Source: Candidatus Eiseniibacteriota bacterium
GTDB lineage: Bacteria; Eisenbacteria; RBG-16-71-46; JABDJR01
Assembly (NCBI GenBank): GCA_013003415.1
Contig: JABDJR010000625.1
Location: 1 to 27,434, forward strand
Length of the DNA stretch: 27,434 bases
Direction of reading: 5' to 3'
The notes beneath the pieces were generated by a model. The model was given only the letters and a program-made list of their open reading frames with translations. It searched no databases and had not been told where the DNA came from. Below are positions 1 to 8,701 of the stretch, in pieces. The stretch's first letter is position 1. Every line of letters starts with the position of its first letter. The position numbers were made by a program, and so were the translations under genes.

Positions 1-1443
1 AAGGCCGTTACCCTTCAGCCCTTTTGTGGTGAAGAAGGGTTCAAAGATGTGTTCTTTCACATCGTCCGACATACCGCTTCCGGTGTCCGCCAGAATGAGC
101 TGAACCCCGTCATCGAGGCTCTCCGTCGAGATCGCGATAGTTCCTCCGGAATCCATGGCGTCTACGGAGTTGAAAATGAGGTTGGTTAAGATTTCTCGAA
201 TTTCGGAAGGGACGCAGGCGATCTGAGGTACGCGAGGCAGCTTACACTCAACCTCGACACGAGCACCGTGCTGTTCGGCCTGACTACGCCAGCGAGGTCG
301 GGTGATCTCAACTGCTTCCCGTACGATATGGTTGAGATCAGCCCGGGTCATGGCTTTTTCGTGCTGCTCTCGGCTGAACTCTTGAATTCTTCGAACGGTT
401 TCCGCTCCGTCCAAGGCGGCCCGTTCAATAACGTTCAGAGAATCTTTCAAGGGCTGGTCGCCCGGACTCTCTCGTTCTAGTTTCAGCTTTAAGAGTTGAG
501 TTCGTCCCGTGATGGCAGCTAAGACGTTATTGAAATCATGGGCCACGCCGCTGGCCATTTGCCCAACACTACGGAGTTTCTCTGCGTGACGTGTTCCCTC
601 ACTATGGGCGAGGCGATCTTGGGCTTCTTTCAACTCGGCAAGAGATCGCTCCCGATCTCGTGCAACCTGTTCGAGTTCGCGGTTCCTTGCGTCCAAGGCG
701 TCTCGGCTCGAGGCCAGACTGGCTGACATCTCGTTGAAGGCAACCCCAAGGCTCCCAATCTCATCAAGCGCATCGATAGCAACGCGCTGACTCATGTCTC
801 CTTTGGAAATAGAGCGAGCCACGCCGACCATCCGATCGAGAGGCGCCAGGGCCAGACGTGTGATGAAGCCGACCCCCAGGAAGCCGATCGAGCCCAGGAT
901 CACCCAGGTACCGATACCAACCCAGAAGGCTCGATCGATGGAGGCGAGGGTAGGCTGCGTTGTAATCCCAACTCGAATGGTGCCCAATCGCGTCGTGGCC
1001 TCACCGGAAGCGTAAACCGGGGCGCTGAAACTGAACAAAGCGTCGTTGGGAGTTTTAATGGGAAAGAAGTGCGCCGCGTCGGGTCGCCACGCTCCGGAAA
1101 CAAAATGAGATCGGATCAGGGCAAGGTCGACTGAGGGGTGACTGCAGTCCGCCAAGACCTGACCGCGAGCATCTTGGAGAATGACAAACCGAACTTCGGG
1201 ATCGGCGCAGATGTCCCAAAGATAGTCTTCGATGTGACTGAGGTTCTCGTCTTCTATATCGGGGGCTGCGGCCTGAACCAGTTGTTCGGCAACCGAAAAT
1301 CCCCGCTTCTCAAGTTGGCCAAGGAGGGCCGATCGCACTTGGAAGAAGTGGAAGGACGCGAGGAGCAAGGTCGTCAGAACGGACAACCCGCCGATAAAAA
1401 TGATGAAACGGCCACGAAGGCTGTTGGCAAATTTTATGTTCAC
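1..1443 (-). CDS. HAMP-containing sensor histidine kinase (3' end cut off by window)
   Basis: Membrane sensor kinase that autophosphorylates on a histidine and passes the phosphate to a response regulator not seen here. Reading the minus strand from a GTG at 1443: transmembrane segment at about residues 12-34, an extracytoplasmic sensor region to about 167, a second span at about 168-190, then a HAMP linker. The dimerisation/phosphoacceptor box GVAHDFNNVLA has its His at about residue 302. The N box (NLIFNSVDAM) and G1 box (DTGSGMSDDV) of the HATPase_c domain follow, with the FEPFFTTK motif near the edge. The frame is open to base 1, so the last part of the ATPase domain, and any receiver domain, is missing. 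An in-frame TTG at 1455 or 1449 is an alternative start; none has a clear ribosome-binding site. The HDFNN type of H box is common in kinases paired with NtrC-like regulators, but the partner is unknown. Confidence 0.9.
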   Translation of the reverse strand, partial: MNIKFANSLRGRFIIFIGGLSVLTTLLLASFHFFQVRSALLGQLEKRGFSVAEQLVQAAAPDIEDENLSHIEDYLWDICADPEVRFVILQDARGQVLADCSHPSVDLALIRSHFVSGAWRPDAAHFFPIKTPNDALFSFSAPVYASGEATTRLGTIRVGITTQPTLASIDRAFWVGIGTWVILGSIGFLGVGFITRLALAPLDRMVGVARSISKGDMSQRVAIDALDEIGSLGVAFNEMSASLASSRDALDARNRELEQVARDRERSLAELKEAQDRLAHSEGTRHAEKLRSVGQMASGVAHDFNNVLAAITGRTQLLKLKLERESPGDQPLKDSLNVIERAALDGAETVRRIQEFSREQHEKAMTRADLNHIVREAVEITRPRWRSQAEQHGARVEVECKLPRVPQIACVPSEIREILTNLIFNSVDAMDSGGTIAISTESLDDGVQLILADTGSGMSDDVKEHIFEPFFTTKGLKGNGL

Positions 1444-1560
1444 GATCAATAGCAATTAGTTGGAAACTAAATAAAACGGCCTTCTGGGGCCATTCTAAAG
1501 ATCGGAATATCTGAATCAGGGATTTAGGTATTTTGGCGGGAACGAGGGAAAGCGGCGTGA

Positions 1561-1592
1561 AAGTGGGGAGGATCGGGTGACACTCCCCACTT
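1561..1592 (-). terminator. Hairpin just after the TPR gene
   Basis: AAGTGGGGAG (1561-1570) is perfectly complementary to CTCCCCACTT (1583-1592) across a 12-base loop. On the minus strand it begins 6 bases after the stop of the TPR gene. The T run after the stem is short (TTTC), so it may be a weak terminator or an mRNA 3'-end stabiliser. Confidence 0.5.
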
Positions 1593-1597
1593 GCGGC

Positions 1598-2104
1598 CTA
1601 AGTTCCAGCGATTTTTTTCATTGCGATGCCGGCGTAGCGATTGAGTTTGTGGCTACGGGGGAGGAAGCGGAAGAAAGGTGACCTTCTTACACCCATACCC
1701 TCTAGGGCTCGCATGTTGTCCGGGTTTGTCTCGTCTAGATTCACACCCTCCCGGAATGCGATCTGTGCCTTTTCACGTTGGCCGGCAATGAGGTAGACGC
1801 GTCCGAGATTATAGAAGATCTCAGATTGAAAGAACTGGCGGCGTGCGGCCTTTTCACACAGAGCAATAGCCTCTCGACGGTTTTGCCGCGCCAGGGCCAT
1901 GGAAAGCCCGAGGAAGGACATGTAGAGTGCTTCGTCCGGGCTCGCTTCGTGGGCTCCGCGGAAGGCAATAACTGCTTGCTTGGTCTCCTTCTTGTTCAGA
2001 AGAACCATTCCAGCTTGAAAGAGCTTTGAAGGACTTCCCTCTAAATCTTTAACGTCGACCGGCTCGTTGTGGTGACCAGTCAGTGGGCTGTGTGTTGCCG
2101 CCAT
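1598..2104 (-). CDS. Small tetratricopeptide-repeat (TPR) protein
   Basis: A 168-residue protein with at least three TPR-like helical pairs between about residues 30 and 135. The repeats contain the expected small and aromatic positions, for example EALYMSFLGLSMALARQNR and SEIFYNLGRVYLIAGQREKA. TPR arrays serve as protein-binding scaffolds; the partner is unknown. No signal peptide is seen. The tail (about 140-168) is basic and rich in Arg, Lys and Phe. I chose the ATG at 2104 because GGAGG lies 5 bases before it; an upstream TTG at 2116 has no such site and is itself next to the GGAGG. The gene stands alone, with a hairpin after its stop. About 290 bases separate it from the phosphoesterase gene transcribed in the same direction, so it probably has its own promoter. 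Confidence 0.82.
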   Translation of the reverse strand: MAATHSPLTGHHNEPVDVKDLEGSPSKLFQAGMVLLNKKETKQAVIAFRGAHEASPDEALYMSFLGLSMALARQNRREAIALCEKAARRQFFQSEIFYNLGRVYLIAGQREKAQIAFREGVNLDETNPDNMRALEGMGVRRSPFFRFLPRSHKLNRYAGIAMKKIAGT

Positions 2105-2390
2105 CGCTACCTCCAAAATGCGTCGCGTGTATCTCTGTGATGGGCAATGTCTGTGTTACGTACCGTTGGCACACGTCTAATTATCGTACGTTGCGCGGTG
2201 CCCATGCACTGAAGAAATGCATGTGGCACGCGGTAGGGCGGTATTTCGCCCACCCGAGGTGATGAAAATTTCCCAACTGCCGCGCAAACGACTAAGGGGT
2301 CACGAGTTCCAAAGAGGGCTTTGAATCGGTTCAATCCTTGGGAAACGTTGGATTGTGGTCGGTTTTTGTACGGATTGTGTTTTGCGGACT

Positions 2391-3566
2391 CTATCGGGCA
2401 GGAACCATCACATGGGAGTAAACAATTCGGGGTTCCATGTTGGGGGGCTGGCCGGGCTCGATGACGTGGAGCCAAACCTGATTCTTATTCGAAACGGGAT
2501 TCTTGCGTATGTCGATTGACATGAGGCCAGAGGTTCCGTGCGCGAAAAGTGTGTTTTGGTTATCTCCAACCGCCGTAATCTTCTTTTTGCTTCCGGCCCC
2601 GCTAACAAGCCGGTATCGCCCAGGTTTTTTCCCTTTGAATACCTGGAGGCTGTGATCGTGCCCGGCAATAAAGCTCAGGAGAGGAGCGGGGGAGCGATCG
2701 GCGATTCTTAAGAGTCTGTTCTTGAGCTGTTGGTAGCGGGGTCCTTCAATGTCTTGGACACTAGGATTGGATTTTCGATAAAGCGGATAGAGGGATCCAA
2801 GAATGGGTAGCGGTATCCACAGTCGGTTATCGAGTCGGGTGAGGGGGAAGAGGTGATCCTGCCAATCGAAAAACCCTCCATGAGGGCCCATGGATTCAAC
2901 CGGGTGATGGCTTGCAATAAAGATGGGGAGGTCGCTGTTACACAATTCCTCGATGTCGGCGAACACTTGGTTTTCGGAAACGTTGCAGGTGTTATAGGCC
3001 GGCTCATTGAGCCACCATTGGGTGTCCAGAATAATCAGTCGAACGACAGGGTTTTCCTCGGGTAAATCGAGATGGACCGGACCGGGACACTGATCGTCGG
3101 GCAACATGGTGGCAACGTTTCCGGCTTGGGCTTTTAGGAATGCGACCTGCCTTGCGGTTGCTGCGGCACCTTGAGGTCCCCCCTTGGCCCAGTCGTGGTT
3201 CCCAGGGATAAAGATGGCCGAAGCCCGACTTCTTCGGACCGACTCAACCTGGGGTCGGATCTTTGCCACGGCCTCTTGGTAACTTGCCTGAGTCATACCC
3301 TCAGGGTAGATGTTGTCCCCTAAGAAAACGATGCGGGTGTTTTTGGCATCTCGCCCCGCCCATTTCTGAAGAGCCATCAAGACGGGTTCACCGGGGCTCG
3401 GTTCGCCCGTGTCTCCAATAAATGCCAATCGCATCATCAAGGGCCCTTGGGGGCTCATGGTCTGAGAGGCTGGGCTTACAAAGGGGGTCACGTGGCTGAC
3501 GCAGCTCGTAGCCAGGGCAACGAGCAGAATGCCGATAAGATTGGGGAGGTTACGATGGTTCAACAT
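2391..3566 (-). CDS. Calcineurin-like metallophosphoesterase, exported or lipid-anchored
   Basis: Binuclear-metal phosphoesterase of the calcineurin-like fold. With the ATG at 3566 (391 residues) the metal-ligand motifs appear in canonical order: GDTG at about 51, GDNIYPEG at about 83, GNHDW at about 122, SHHP at about 220 and GHDH at about 302. The N-terminus is hydrophobic and ends in ALATSC, a loose match to a lipobox, which suggests the enzyme acts in the cell envelope. Longer starts exist (ATG at 3629, TTG at 3635) and would add a second hydrophobic stretch; no candidate has a good ribosome-binding site, so the start is uncertain. The substrate cannot be told from sequence; acid-phosphatase-like or phosphodiesterase activity are both possible. 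It is transcribed divergently from vgrG, and the 67-136 bases between them, depending on start, must hold both promoters. Nothing ties it functionally to the secretion genes. Confidence 0.85.
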   Translation of the reverse strand: MLNHRNLPNLIGILLVALATSCVSHVTPFVSPASQTMSPQGPLMMRLAFIGDTGEPSPGEPVLMALQKWAGRDAKNTRIVFLGDNIYPEGMTQASYQEAVAKIRPQVESVRRSRASAIFIPGNHDWAKGGPQGAAATARQVAFLKAQAGNVATMLPDDQCPGPVHLDLPEENPVVRLIILDTQWWLNEPAYNTCNVSENQVFADIEELCNSDLPIFIASHHPVESMGPHGGFFDWQDHLFPLTRLDNRLWIPLPILGSLYPLYRKSNPSVQDIEGPRYQQLKNRLLRIADRSPAPLLSFIAGHDHSLQVFKGKKPGRYRLVSGAGSKKKITAVGDNQNTLFAHGTSGLMSIDIRKNPVSNKNQVWLHVIEPGQPPNMEPRIVYSHVMVPAR

Positions 3567-3702
3567 GGCTAATAGTCTAGCAACTGCAGTTAGGGCACCA
3601 TAGAGGCAAACAATGGCTAAGGAGATCATGGGCAATAACGCCGGTTTTGCGCTAAACTCGCCTCCCGCTTGCGTACCGCTAGAACCCTAAAAAGGATACG
3701 CC

Positions 3703-6429
3703 ATGTCGCAACCCATTGATATCGCCACACCGTTTGATGCCGATGACATCTACTTCAGAAAGATGGTTGCTCGTGAAGAGCTCGGTCGTCCCTTTCACTA
3801 TGATTTAGAACTCCTCAGTGAAAACCCTACTCTGAATCCGGAGGAGGCCCTGGGTCAGTCCATGACCATTCGCCTGCTCGCCAAGAACAACCCTCGCTAC
3901 TTCAATGGGATCTGTACCCAGTTTGGATTGAAGGGGTCAATCGGACGTTTCTTCGTTTACAAAGTTGTCCTTCGGCCATGGTTGTGGTTCCTGAGTCGTT
4001 CTTCCGATTGTCGGATTTATCCCAACAACCCCGAAAGCGTGGCCTCCATCACGGTGCCGGACATCATTAAAGATGTTTTTCGGATTCATGGTTTTTCCGA
4101 CTTTGCTGATGATGCCTTAACCGGTGAGTACCAGCCCCGCGAATTCTGCGTGCAGTACAACGAGAGCTATCTCGATTTTATACATCGCCTGATGGAAGAA
4201 GAGGGCATCTACTACTACTTTGAACACGAAGAAGAGCGGCACATGCTCCGCTTGGTCGACGGGCCCACGTGTCATACCCCCATTACGGATTACGAAACCG
4301 TGGAGTTCCGAGACGATGTTGGGGATACCCATCGCCCTCCGGATTGCCTGTTTACCTGGGGTTCTACAAAGGCGATTCAAACCGGTGCCTTTGTCATGGA
4401 TGAATTCGAGTTTGCCGTACCCAATAGCAACATGCAGGTGCGCGCCAGCATCGAACGAGATTTTCCCGGGGCGGGTTTTGAGCAGTTTGAATACCGTGGG
4501 GGATATGTCGGCGAGGTGAAGTCCTCAGAGAGTGACGATATTGGTGACGCCTTCGCCATGGACCGTGGTCAGCAGTTCGCAACCGCCAGATTGGAAGAAT
4601 TGCAGGCCAAGTTCGAGACTTTCCGCGGGAGTGGAAACGCTCGTGGCTTCTATGCGGGTGGATTGTTTGAGCTGATCGAGGCCCCTCGCCCGGACATGGA
4701 TCGGCCCTATCTCATCACGCACGCGGTACACAAGCTCTTCCTGTCCGGTTACGAAGGGGTTCAGGAAGAATCAACGGAACAAACATACGAATGCTTCGTT
4801 TCCAGCATAGACGCCGCCGTACCCTTTCGGCTCGCTCGCCGCACCAGGATTCCAAGAATTGAGGGTCCCCAGACCGCCATTGTCACCGGGCGTAGCGACG
4901 AAGAAATCGATGTCGACAAACACGGGCGCATCAAAGTGAAGTTTCATTGGGATCGATACCGCGAAGGAAACGAGACCAGCTCTTGTCCGGTTCGAGTTGT
5001 CCAGCCATGGGCGGGTCCCGGCCGCGGGGCTTGGTTTACGCCACGTATTGGTGATGAGGTCATTGTCGTGTTTCTAAACGGAGACATGAACCATCCGGTT
5101 GTGGTGGGAAGCTTGTATAACGGCATCGCCAGGCCTCCCTATGAATTTCCCGCAAATCAAAGTCAGACCGGCATCAAGTCTCGAAGTACCAAGGGAGGCA
5201 CCGATGCGAACTTCAATGAGCTTCGGTTTGAGGACAAGATGGGAAGCGAACAGGTTTTCCTGCACGCCGAGAAGACACTGAAGATCGACGTCAAAGATTC
5301 TGAGTCAGAGACGGTCGGCTCATCCATCAGTACCAATGCTGGCGGCGCTATCACGCGAAACTCCGGAGCCAGCATTTCCCGCACCGCGGACCAAGATATT
5401 ACGGACAAGGCCGGGAACAACATGACCAGTGAGGCCACGAAGGACATCAACTTCAAAGCCGGTGGCTCCTACGGGCTTCTCACCAATTTGGGAATCCAGA
5501 TTAAGGCCATGAACTTTGTGGCGATGATGATCGAGAGCGGGGCCAAGGCGGCTGCGGCTGCCCTAACACGCGGGGCTGCCTCCGGTGCGGCAGCGGCGGT
5601 AGCTGCCGGTGCCCAAGGGGGAGCTACCGAAGGAGGGGGTGAAGGGTTGGGAGCTGCAGGTGATTCTGCCCTTAGCTCTGCCGCTCAAACTGGCGCTGCT
5701 GCTCTGGCGGCGCTTTCGCCCGCCATCGAGGCGGGGGCGGCCGAACTCAACCAGCTTTCAGAAGCCGCGGCCGAGGGTATGGGGAATCTCGACGGGCCGG
5801 TTGAAGCCGCCATTCAGGCGGCCGACGCCCTGGGCACGGCGATTGAGTCCGGAGCCTCTCCGGAGGCCATTGCTGCGGCCTTTATGGGCATGGCAGATGC
5901 GGTGGCTGAGGCCTTTGAAGATGCACAAAAAATTATTGAAGGGCTTTTGCCGCAGATTCCTTCCATCACTTTATGGGCTATGAAAGATATCAACGCGCTG
6001 GCTCTTTGGAGCATGAGTTTTGAGGCAAAGGTCAAAGACATCACGATCAAAGCCTCAAACCGCAATGTGGGTATCGAAGCGAAGCAGGGGGTTAGCGTCG
6101 CGGCCAAAAAGAAAGACATCGATATCAAGGCGAAGAAGAATATCAAACTCGAAGCAGAAGATAACGATATCGATCTCAAGGCGAAAAAAGAGAACATCAA
6201 GCTCACCGGAAAGAAGAAGATCACGATTAAGTCTGAAGATGATGATCTTGTGATTGAGGCTGGAAAGAAGAAGGTCTTTATCAAAGGTAAGAAACAGATC
6301 TTCCTGAAGTGCGGTAAAGCGAGTATTTCCCTGGCTGAATCCGGTAACATTGTGATCAACGGAAACATCGTGAACGTTAAAGGTAAGGCTGCGGTCTCCG
6401 TGAAGGGCAAACCGGTTAAGCTGAACTAG
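3703..6429 (+). CDS. vgrG: Type VI secretion tip protein VgrG with long repetitive C-terminal extension
   Basis: Trimeric spike protein at the tip of the T6SS tube. Residues 1 to about 380 match the gp27-like hub (for example QYNESYLDFIHRLMEEEGIY). The OB-fold/gp5-like part follows at about 385-475 (HGRIKVKFHWDR, PRIGDEVIVVFLNGD, PVVVGSLYN), then the linker with RSTKGG at about 493 and the start of the beta-helical needle. It is long at 908 residues. Residues about 607-730 are very rich in Ala and Gly. Residues about 772-908 are a Lys-rich array of short beta repeats of the kind (D/N)IxIKAKK, which probably form an extended beta-helical needle able to receive a PAAR cap. No known enzymatic domain is evident in the extension. 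ATG 3703 is preceded by AAGGA at 6 bases. DUF2169 follows 32 bases later, probably in the same operon. Its likely cargo is the PAAR-Rhs protein at 23.7 kb. Confidence 0.95.
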   Translation: MSQPIDIATPFDADDIYFRKMVAREELGRPFHYDLELLSENPTLNPEEALGQSMTIRLLAKNNPRYFNGICTQFGLKGSIGRFFVYKVVLRPWLWFLSRSSDCRIYPNNPESVASITVPDIIKDVFRIHGFSDFADDALTGEYQPREFCVQYNESYLDFIHRLMEEEGIYYYFEHEEERHMLRLVDGPTCHTPITDYETVEFRDDVGDTHRPPDCLFTWGSTKAIQTGAFVMDEFEFAVPNSNMQVRASIERDFPGAGFEQFEYRGGYVGEVKSSESDDIGDAFAMDRGQQFATARLEELQAKFETFRGSGNARGFYAGGLFELIEAPRPDMDRPYLITHAVHKLFLSGYEGVQEESTEQTYECFVSSIDAAVPFRLARRTRIPRIEGPQTAIVTGRSDEEIDVDKHGRIKVKFHWDRYREGNETSSCPVRVVQPWAGPGRGAWFTPRIGDEVIVVFLNGDMNHPVVVGSLYNGIARPPYEFPANQSQTGIKSRSTKGGTDANFNELRFEDKMGSEQVFLHAEKTLKIDVKDSESETVGSSISTNAGGAITRNSGASISRTADQDITDKAGNNMTSEATKDINFKAGGSYGLLTNLGIQIKAMNFVAMMIESGAKAAAAALTRGAASGAAAAVAAGAQGGATEGGGEGLGAAGDSALSSAAQTGAAALAALSPAIEAGAAELNQLSEAAAEGMGNLDGPVEAAIQAADALGTAIESGASPEAIAAAFMGMADAVAEAFEDAQKIIEGLLPQIPSITLWAMKDINALALWSMSFEAKVKDITIKASNRNVGIEAKQGVSVAAKKKDIDIKAKKNIKLEAEDNDIDLKAKKENIKLTGKKKITIKSEDDDLVIEAGKKKVFIKGKKQIFLKCGKASISLAESGNIVINGNIVNVKGKAAVSVKGKPVKLN

Positions 6430-6450
6430 CCAGTCAAGCTAAACTAGCCC
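6419..6450 (+). repeat. Imperfect tandem duplication across the vgrG stop codon
   Basis: AAGCTGAACTAGCC (6419-6432) is followed 4 bases later by AAGCTAAACTAGCC (6437-6450), 13 of 14 identical with an 18-base period. The first copy encodes the last residues and stop of VgrG; the second lies in the spacer before the DUF2169 gene. It looks like a replication slip. Confidence 0.7.
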
Positions 6451-6461
6451 CCGGTAGAACT

Positions 6462-7655
6462 ATGGATCCAAACTTTTTCGACCGAACGGAAATTGCCACT
6501 GCCCTTGTCCCCTTTGAAACGAGGGGTCGTTCGGATTGGGTCGTTATTGCCAAAGCCGGTTTTGACATCAGCGAAGAGTCGGGCCCGGTACGTTTGCCCG
6601 AGCCTATTCCCCTGGCCGAGGCCGACATTCCCTTCGACGAAGAAGATCCCGAATCGATCCAATACGAGAGCGACTATATTCCCTTTAAGCCCGCCACCGA
6701 TTTGCTTTGCGTGGGTCAAGCGCACGCTCCGGGGCAACTTCCTCTCACCGAAATGGAAGTTAGCTTTTCGGTAGGGGGGTGGGGAAAGCGTCTGCGTGTC
6801 GTTGGGGATCGCCACTGGGAAACGCCCCTGGGTCGGCTTGCCGCGCGCATGAGTAAACCCAAGCCGTTTCTTTCGATGCCCATTACCTACCGCCACGCCT
6901 ACGGAGGCATGGATGCCAGCGACAAAGAGGGCATTGCTCGGTTTGGCCCAAATCCCATTGGCCGCGGGTATACCAGCGGGGGAAAAGGACTCGGTAATCT
7001 ACCCCTTCCCAACATTGAGCTACCCGATAGCCCCATTAAGGGCTGGAAAGATCGGCGGGCTCCGGCAGGATTTGGGCCCGTGGGCCGGACTTGGGATCCG
7101 CGTTCCCGTAGCGGTGGGACTCTCGACGAAAAGTGGCAGGATGAGCTCGCCCCGGAACTGCCCGCCGATTTCTCGGAAACCTACTACAACGGAGCGCCTT
7201 CCAACCAGCAGCTAAAAGACTATCTCAAGGGCGATGAACGGATCCGCGTGGAGAACATGCATCCCTATGTTCCGGTTCTGGAAACCCGCCTCCCAAGCCA
7301 GAGGGTCCGAGTTCTGGTTGGCGACGGTAGTGGGACGTTGTCGGAGCAACCCGTCAACCTGGATACTCTGTGGATCAACATGGAGGAGCTGGTCATGACC
7401 GTGGTTTGGCGCTGCCGGATGACTTTGGATCGCATTACGGAGAAGACATCCATTCTGTTGGTGAGCGAGGATCTGGCGGCGACTCCCACCCCTGCGGAAA
7501 GTTACGCGCTTCTTATGGCTAGCGCCAGCGATGAGCAGGGTGGGGGAGACAAGGAGTGGGAAGAGGCTGAATCAGAGATGAAGGAAGATGTAGATGCGTC
7601 AGGGATGAAGGAAAATGTAGAGGCGGAAACTTCACCGCCGGGAGCTACAAGCTAG
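6462..7655 (+). CDS. DUF2169 family protein (T6SS effector-loading partner)
   Basis: A 397-residue cytoplasmic protein of the DUF2169 family. Recognisable features are the N-terminal segment ending DWVVIAKAGFDI, the PLTEMEVSFSVGGWGKRLRV strand region, PITYRHAYGG, the NPIGRGY loop at about residues 165-171 and the later NMEELVMTVVWRCRM segment. DUF2169 proteins are encoded next to vgrG and PAAR effectors and are thought to help load the effector on the spike; this is family knowledge, not shown here. The last 35 residues are acidic and low in complexity, with an internal duplication (MKEDVDASG then MKENVEAE), so this tail is probably disordered. It lies directly after vgrG. Its stop overlaps by 3 bases the stop of the oppositely transcribed microprotein gene. 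Confidence 0.9.
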   Translation: MDPNFFDRTEIATALVPFETRGRSDWVVIAKAGFDISEESGPVRLPEPIPLAEADIPFDEEDPESIQYESDYIPFKPATDLLCVGQAHAPGQLPLTEMEVSFSVGGWGKRLRVVGDRHWETPLGRLAARMSKPKPFLSMPITYRHAYGGMDASDKEGIARFGPNPIGRGYTSGGKGLGNLPLPNIELPDSPIKGWKDRRAPAGFGPVGRTWDPRSRSGGTLDEKWQDELAPELPADFSETYYNGAPSNQQLKDYLKGDERIRVENMHPYVPVLETRLPSQRVRVLVGDGSGTLSEQPVNLDTLWINMEELVMTVVWRCRMTLDRITEKTSILLVSEDLAATPTPAESYALLMASASDEQGGGDKEWEEAESEMKEDVDASGMKENVEAETSPPGATS

Positions 7656-7738
7656 CGGTCCCAAAAGAGTCGCTTCTGAACCCACACCAAGACTCCAATG
7701 ATGACCACCCAAATGGCCCATCGGAGGAGGTCCTTCAT
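7652..7738 (-). CDS. 28-residue single-span membrane microprotein
   Basis: A very short gene: MKDLLRWAIWVVIIGVLV, then WVQKRLFWDR and a stop. It has a charged start, about 17 hydrophobic residues and a basic C-terminus, the typical build of a single-pass membrane microprotein. Its ATG follows immediately after the TAA of the coiled-coil gene (TAAATG), so translation is probably coupled; an AGGG lies about 14 bases before the ATG. The same TAAATG join is used between the two preceding genes of this operon, which is the best reason to believe that it is real. It ends within the last codon of the convergent DUF2169 gene. No family recognised; it may be a small partner or regulator of the other two membrane proteins. 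Confidence 0.6.
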   Translation of the reverse strand: MKDLLRWAIWVVIIGVLVWVQKRLFWDR

Positions 7739-8701
7739 TTAGGGCGTACCCTGTTGCTTGAGTTTTCTGATTTCATCGTTCAGGGCGTTTGCTTGCTCGT
7801 TGGCCCGTTTCTTCTCGTTCTTGAGTAGGCTTTCCACTCCCGCAAGTCGCGCCGTGAACTCTTCAGTCTTCTTTTGTAGCCGGGCCTGAGAGGCTCGGAG
7901 TTGTTCTTCAAGCTCTTCGATTCTTGAGTGGCTCGTGCGCTTGCTCTCGACATAAAGTTTGGTCTGGAGTTCTTGTACCTTTTCGGTGAGTTCTTGGGCT
8001 TTGGCCCCCCCGGATTCCTGGCTTTTCTTCAGGGCTTCGGTGAGCTCTAAGACTTTCGCCTGCAGGGTGGCCATTTCCCCGGTCATTTCGACTTGCTGCA
8101 TGGCCTGAGCCGAATCGGTTTGCTCAAGACGTCCTTGAAGCTCGTCCTTTCGCGTTTGGAACTCGCTACGTTCACGCCCAAGCACATCCTCCAGCTCATG
8201 AATCTTGGCCTCTAGGCTATCAATCTGTTGGGACGTGCTTCTTTTCTCAAGCTCCAAAGTGTTGTTGAGTTCGGTGATTCGGCGACCGAGTTGCTTTTCT
8301 TCTTCTTCTTTCTCGTGTTTCAGATCGGCGAGCGTCTTTTCTAGATCCGCAACCTGTTTGGCCAGACGCTCCTTTTCCCGGTCAAACATCTTCCGATCGG
8401 TCTCAAGCGTCTTTTTGGTTTCTTCCAGGTCTTTCCTAAGATGTTTGGTTCGGCGATCAAACTCACTCTCGGCTTCATCCAGTTTTTCCTGGGTGGAGTG
8501 GAGATTGGCGGTGAGGGTTGTCACTTCGGAACTGAGATCGTCGCGCTGGGAGGTCAGGCTTTTCACCTTTTTGCGCCAGGGCTCAAGAAGAGCATCCTCC
8601 TTCTTCCCCAAAAGGAATTGACCGATGACCCATCCTAAAAGGATGCCCAAAAGTGTAGCGAGGGCGAGAAAAAGAAGAATTTCTCCGACTAAGTGTCCCA
8701 T
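7739..8701 (-). CDS. Membrane-anchored coiled-coil protein
   Basis: A 320-residue protein with an N-terminal membrane anchor (about residues 5-32, hydrophobic and ending FLLGKK) followed by an almost continuous coiled coil from about 45 to 315. The sequence is dominated by Glu, Lys, Leu, Gln and Arg in heptad-like spacing, and an ELxxKVxEL pattern recurs. No enzymatic motif is seen. Such a build suits a scaffold that spans the periplasm or reaches into the cytoplasm; orientation cannot be told. It is the middle gene of a three-gene operon. Its ATG is fused to the TAA of the BON-OmpA gene (TAAATG), and its own TAA is fused to the ATG of the microprotein. Database matches to SMC or myosin-like proteins would reflect composition only. 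Confidence 0.8.
   Translation of the reverse strand: MGHLVGEILLFLALATLLGILLGWVIGQFLLGKKEDALLEPWRKKVKSLTSQRDDLSSEVTTLTANLHSTQEKLDEAESEFDRRTKHLRKDLEETKKTLETDRKMFDREKERLAKQVADLEKTLADLKHEKEEEEKQLGRRITELNNTLELEKRSTSQQIDSLEAKIHELEDVLGRERSEFQTRKDELQGRLEQTDSAQAMQQVEMTGEMATLQAKVLELTEALKKSQESGGAKAQELTEKVQELQTKLYVESKRTSHSRIEELEEQLRASQARLQKKTEEFTARLAGVESLLKNEKKRANEQANALNDEIRKLKQQGTP

Noticed and set aside
2107..2475. 122-residue open frame on the minus strand between the TPR and phosphoesterase genes
   Set aside because: Overlaps the phosphoesterase 3' end and runs into the TPR ribosome-binding site; composition is not protein-like. I see no gene in 2105-2390.
3640..3665. TAAACT at about 3652 as an extended -10 for vgrG
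   Set aside because: The bases before it are CGC rather than TGn and no -35 is seen, so it is not distinguishable from chance.
5814..6410. 198-residue hydrophobic open frame on the minus strand
   Set aside because: Reverse complement of the Lys-rich VgrG tail, which gives Phe/Leu/Ser-rich nonsense resembling membrane protein.
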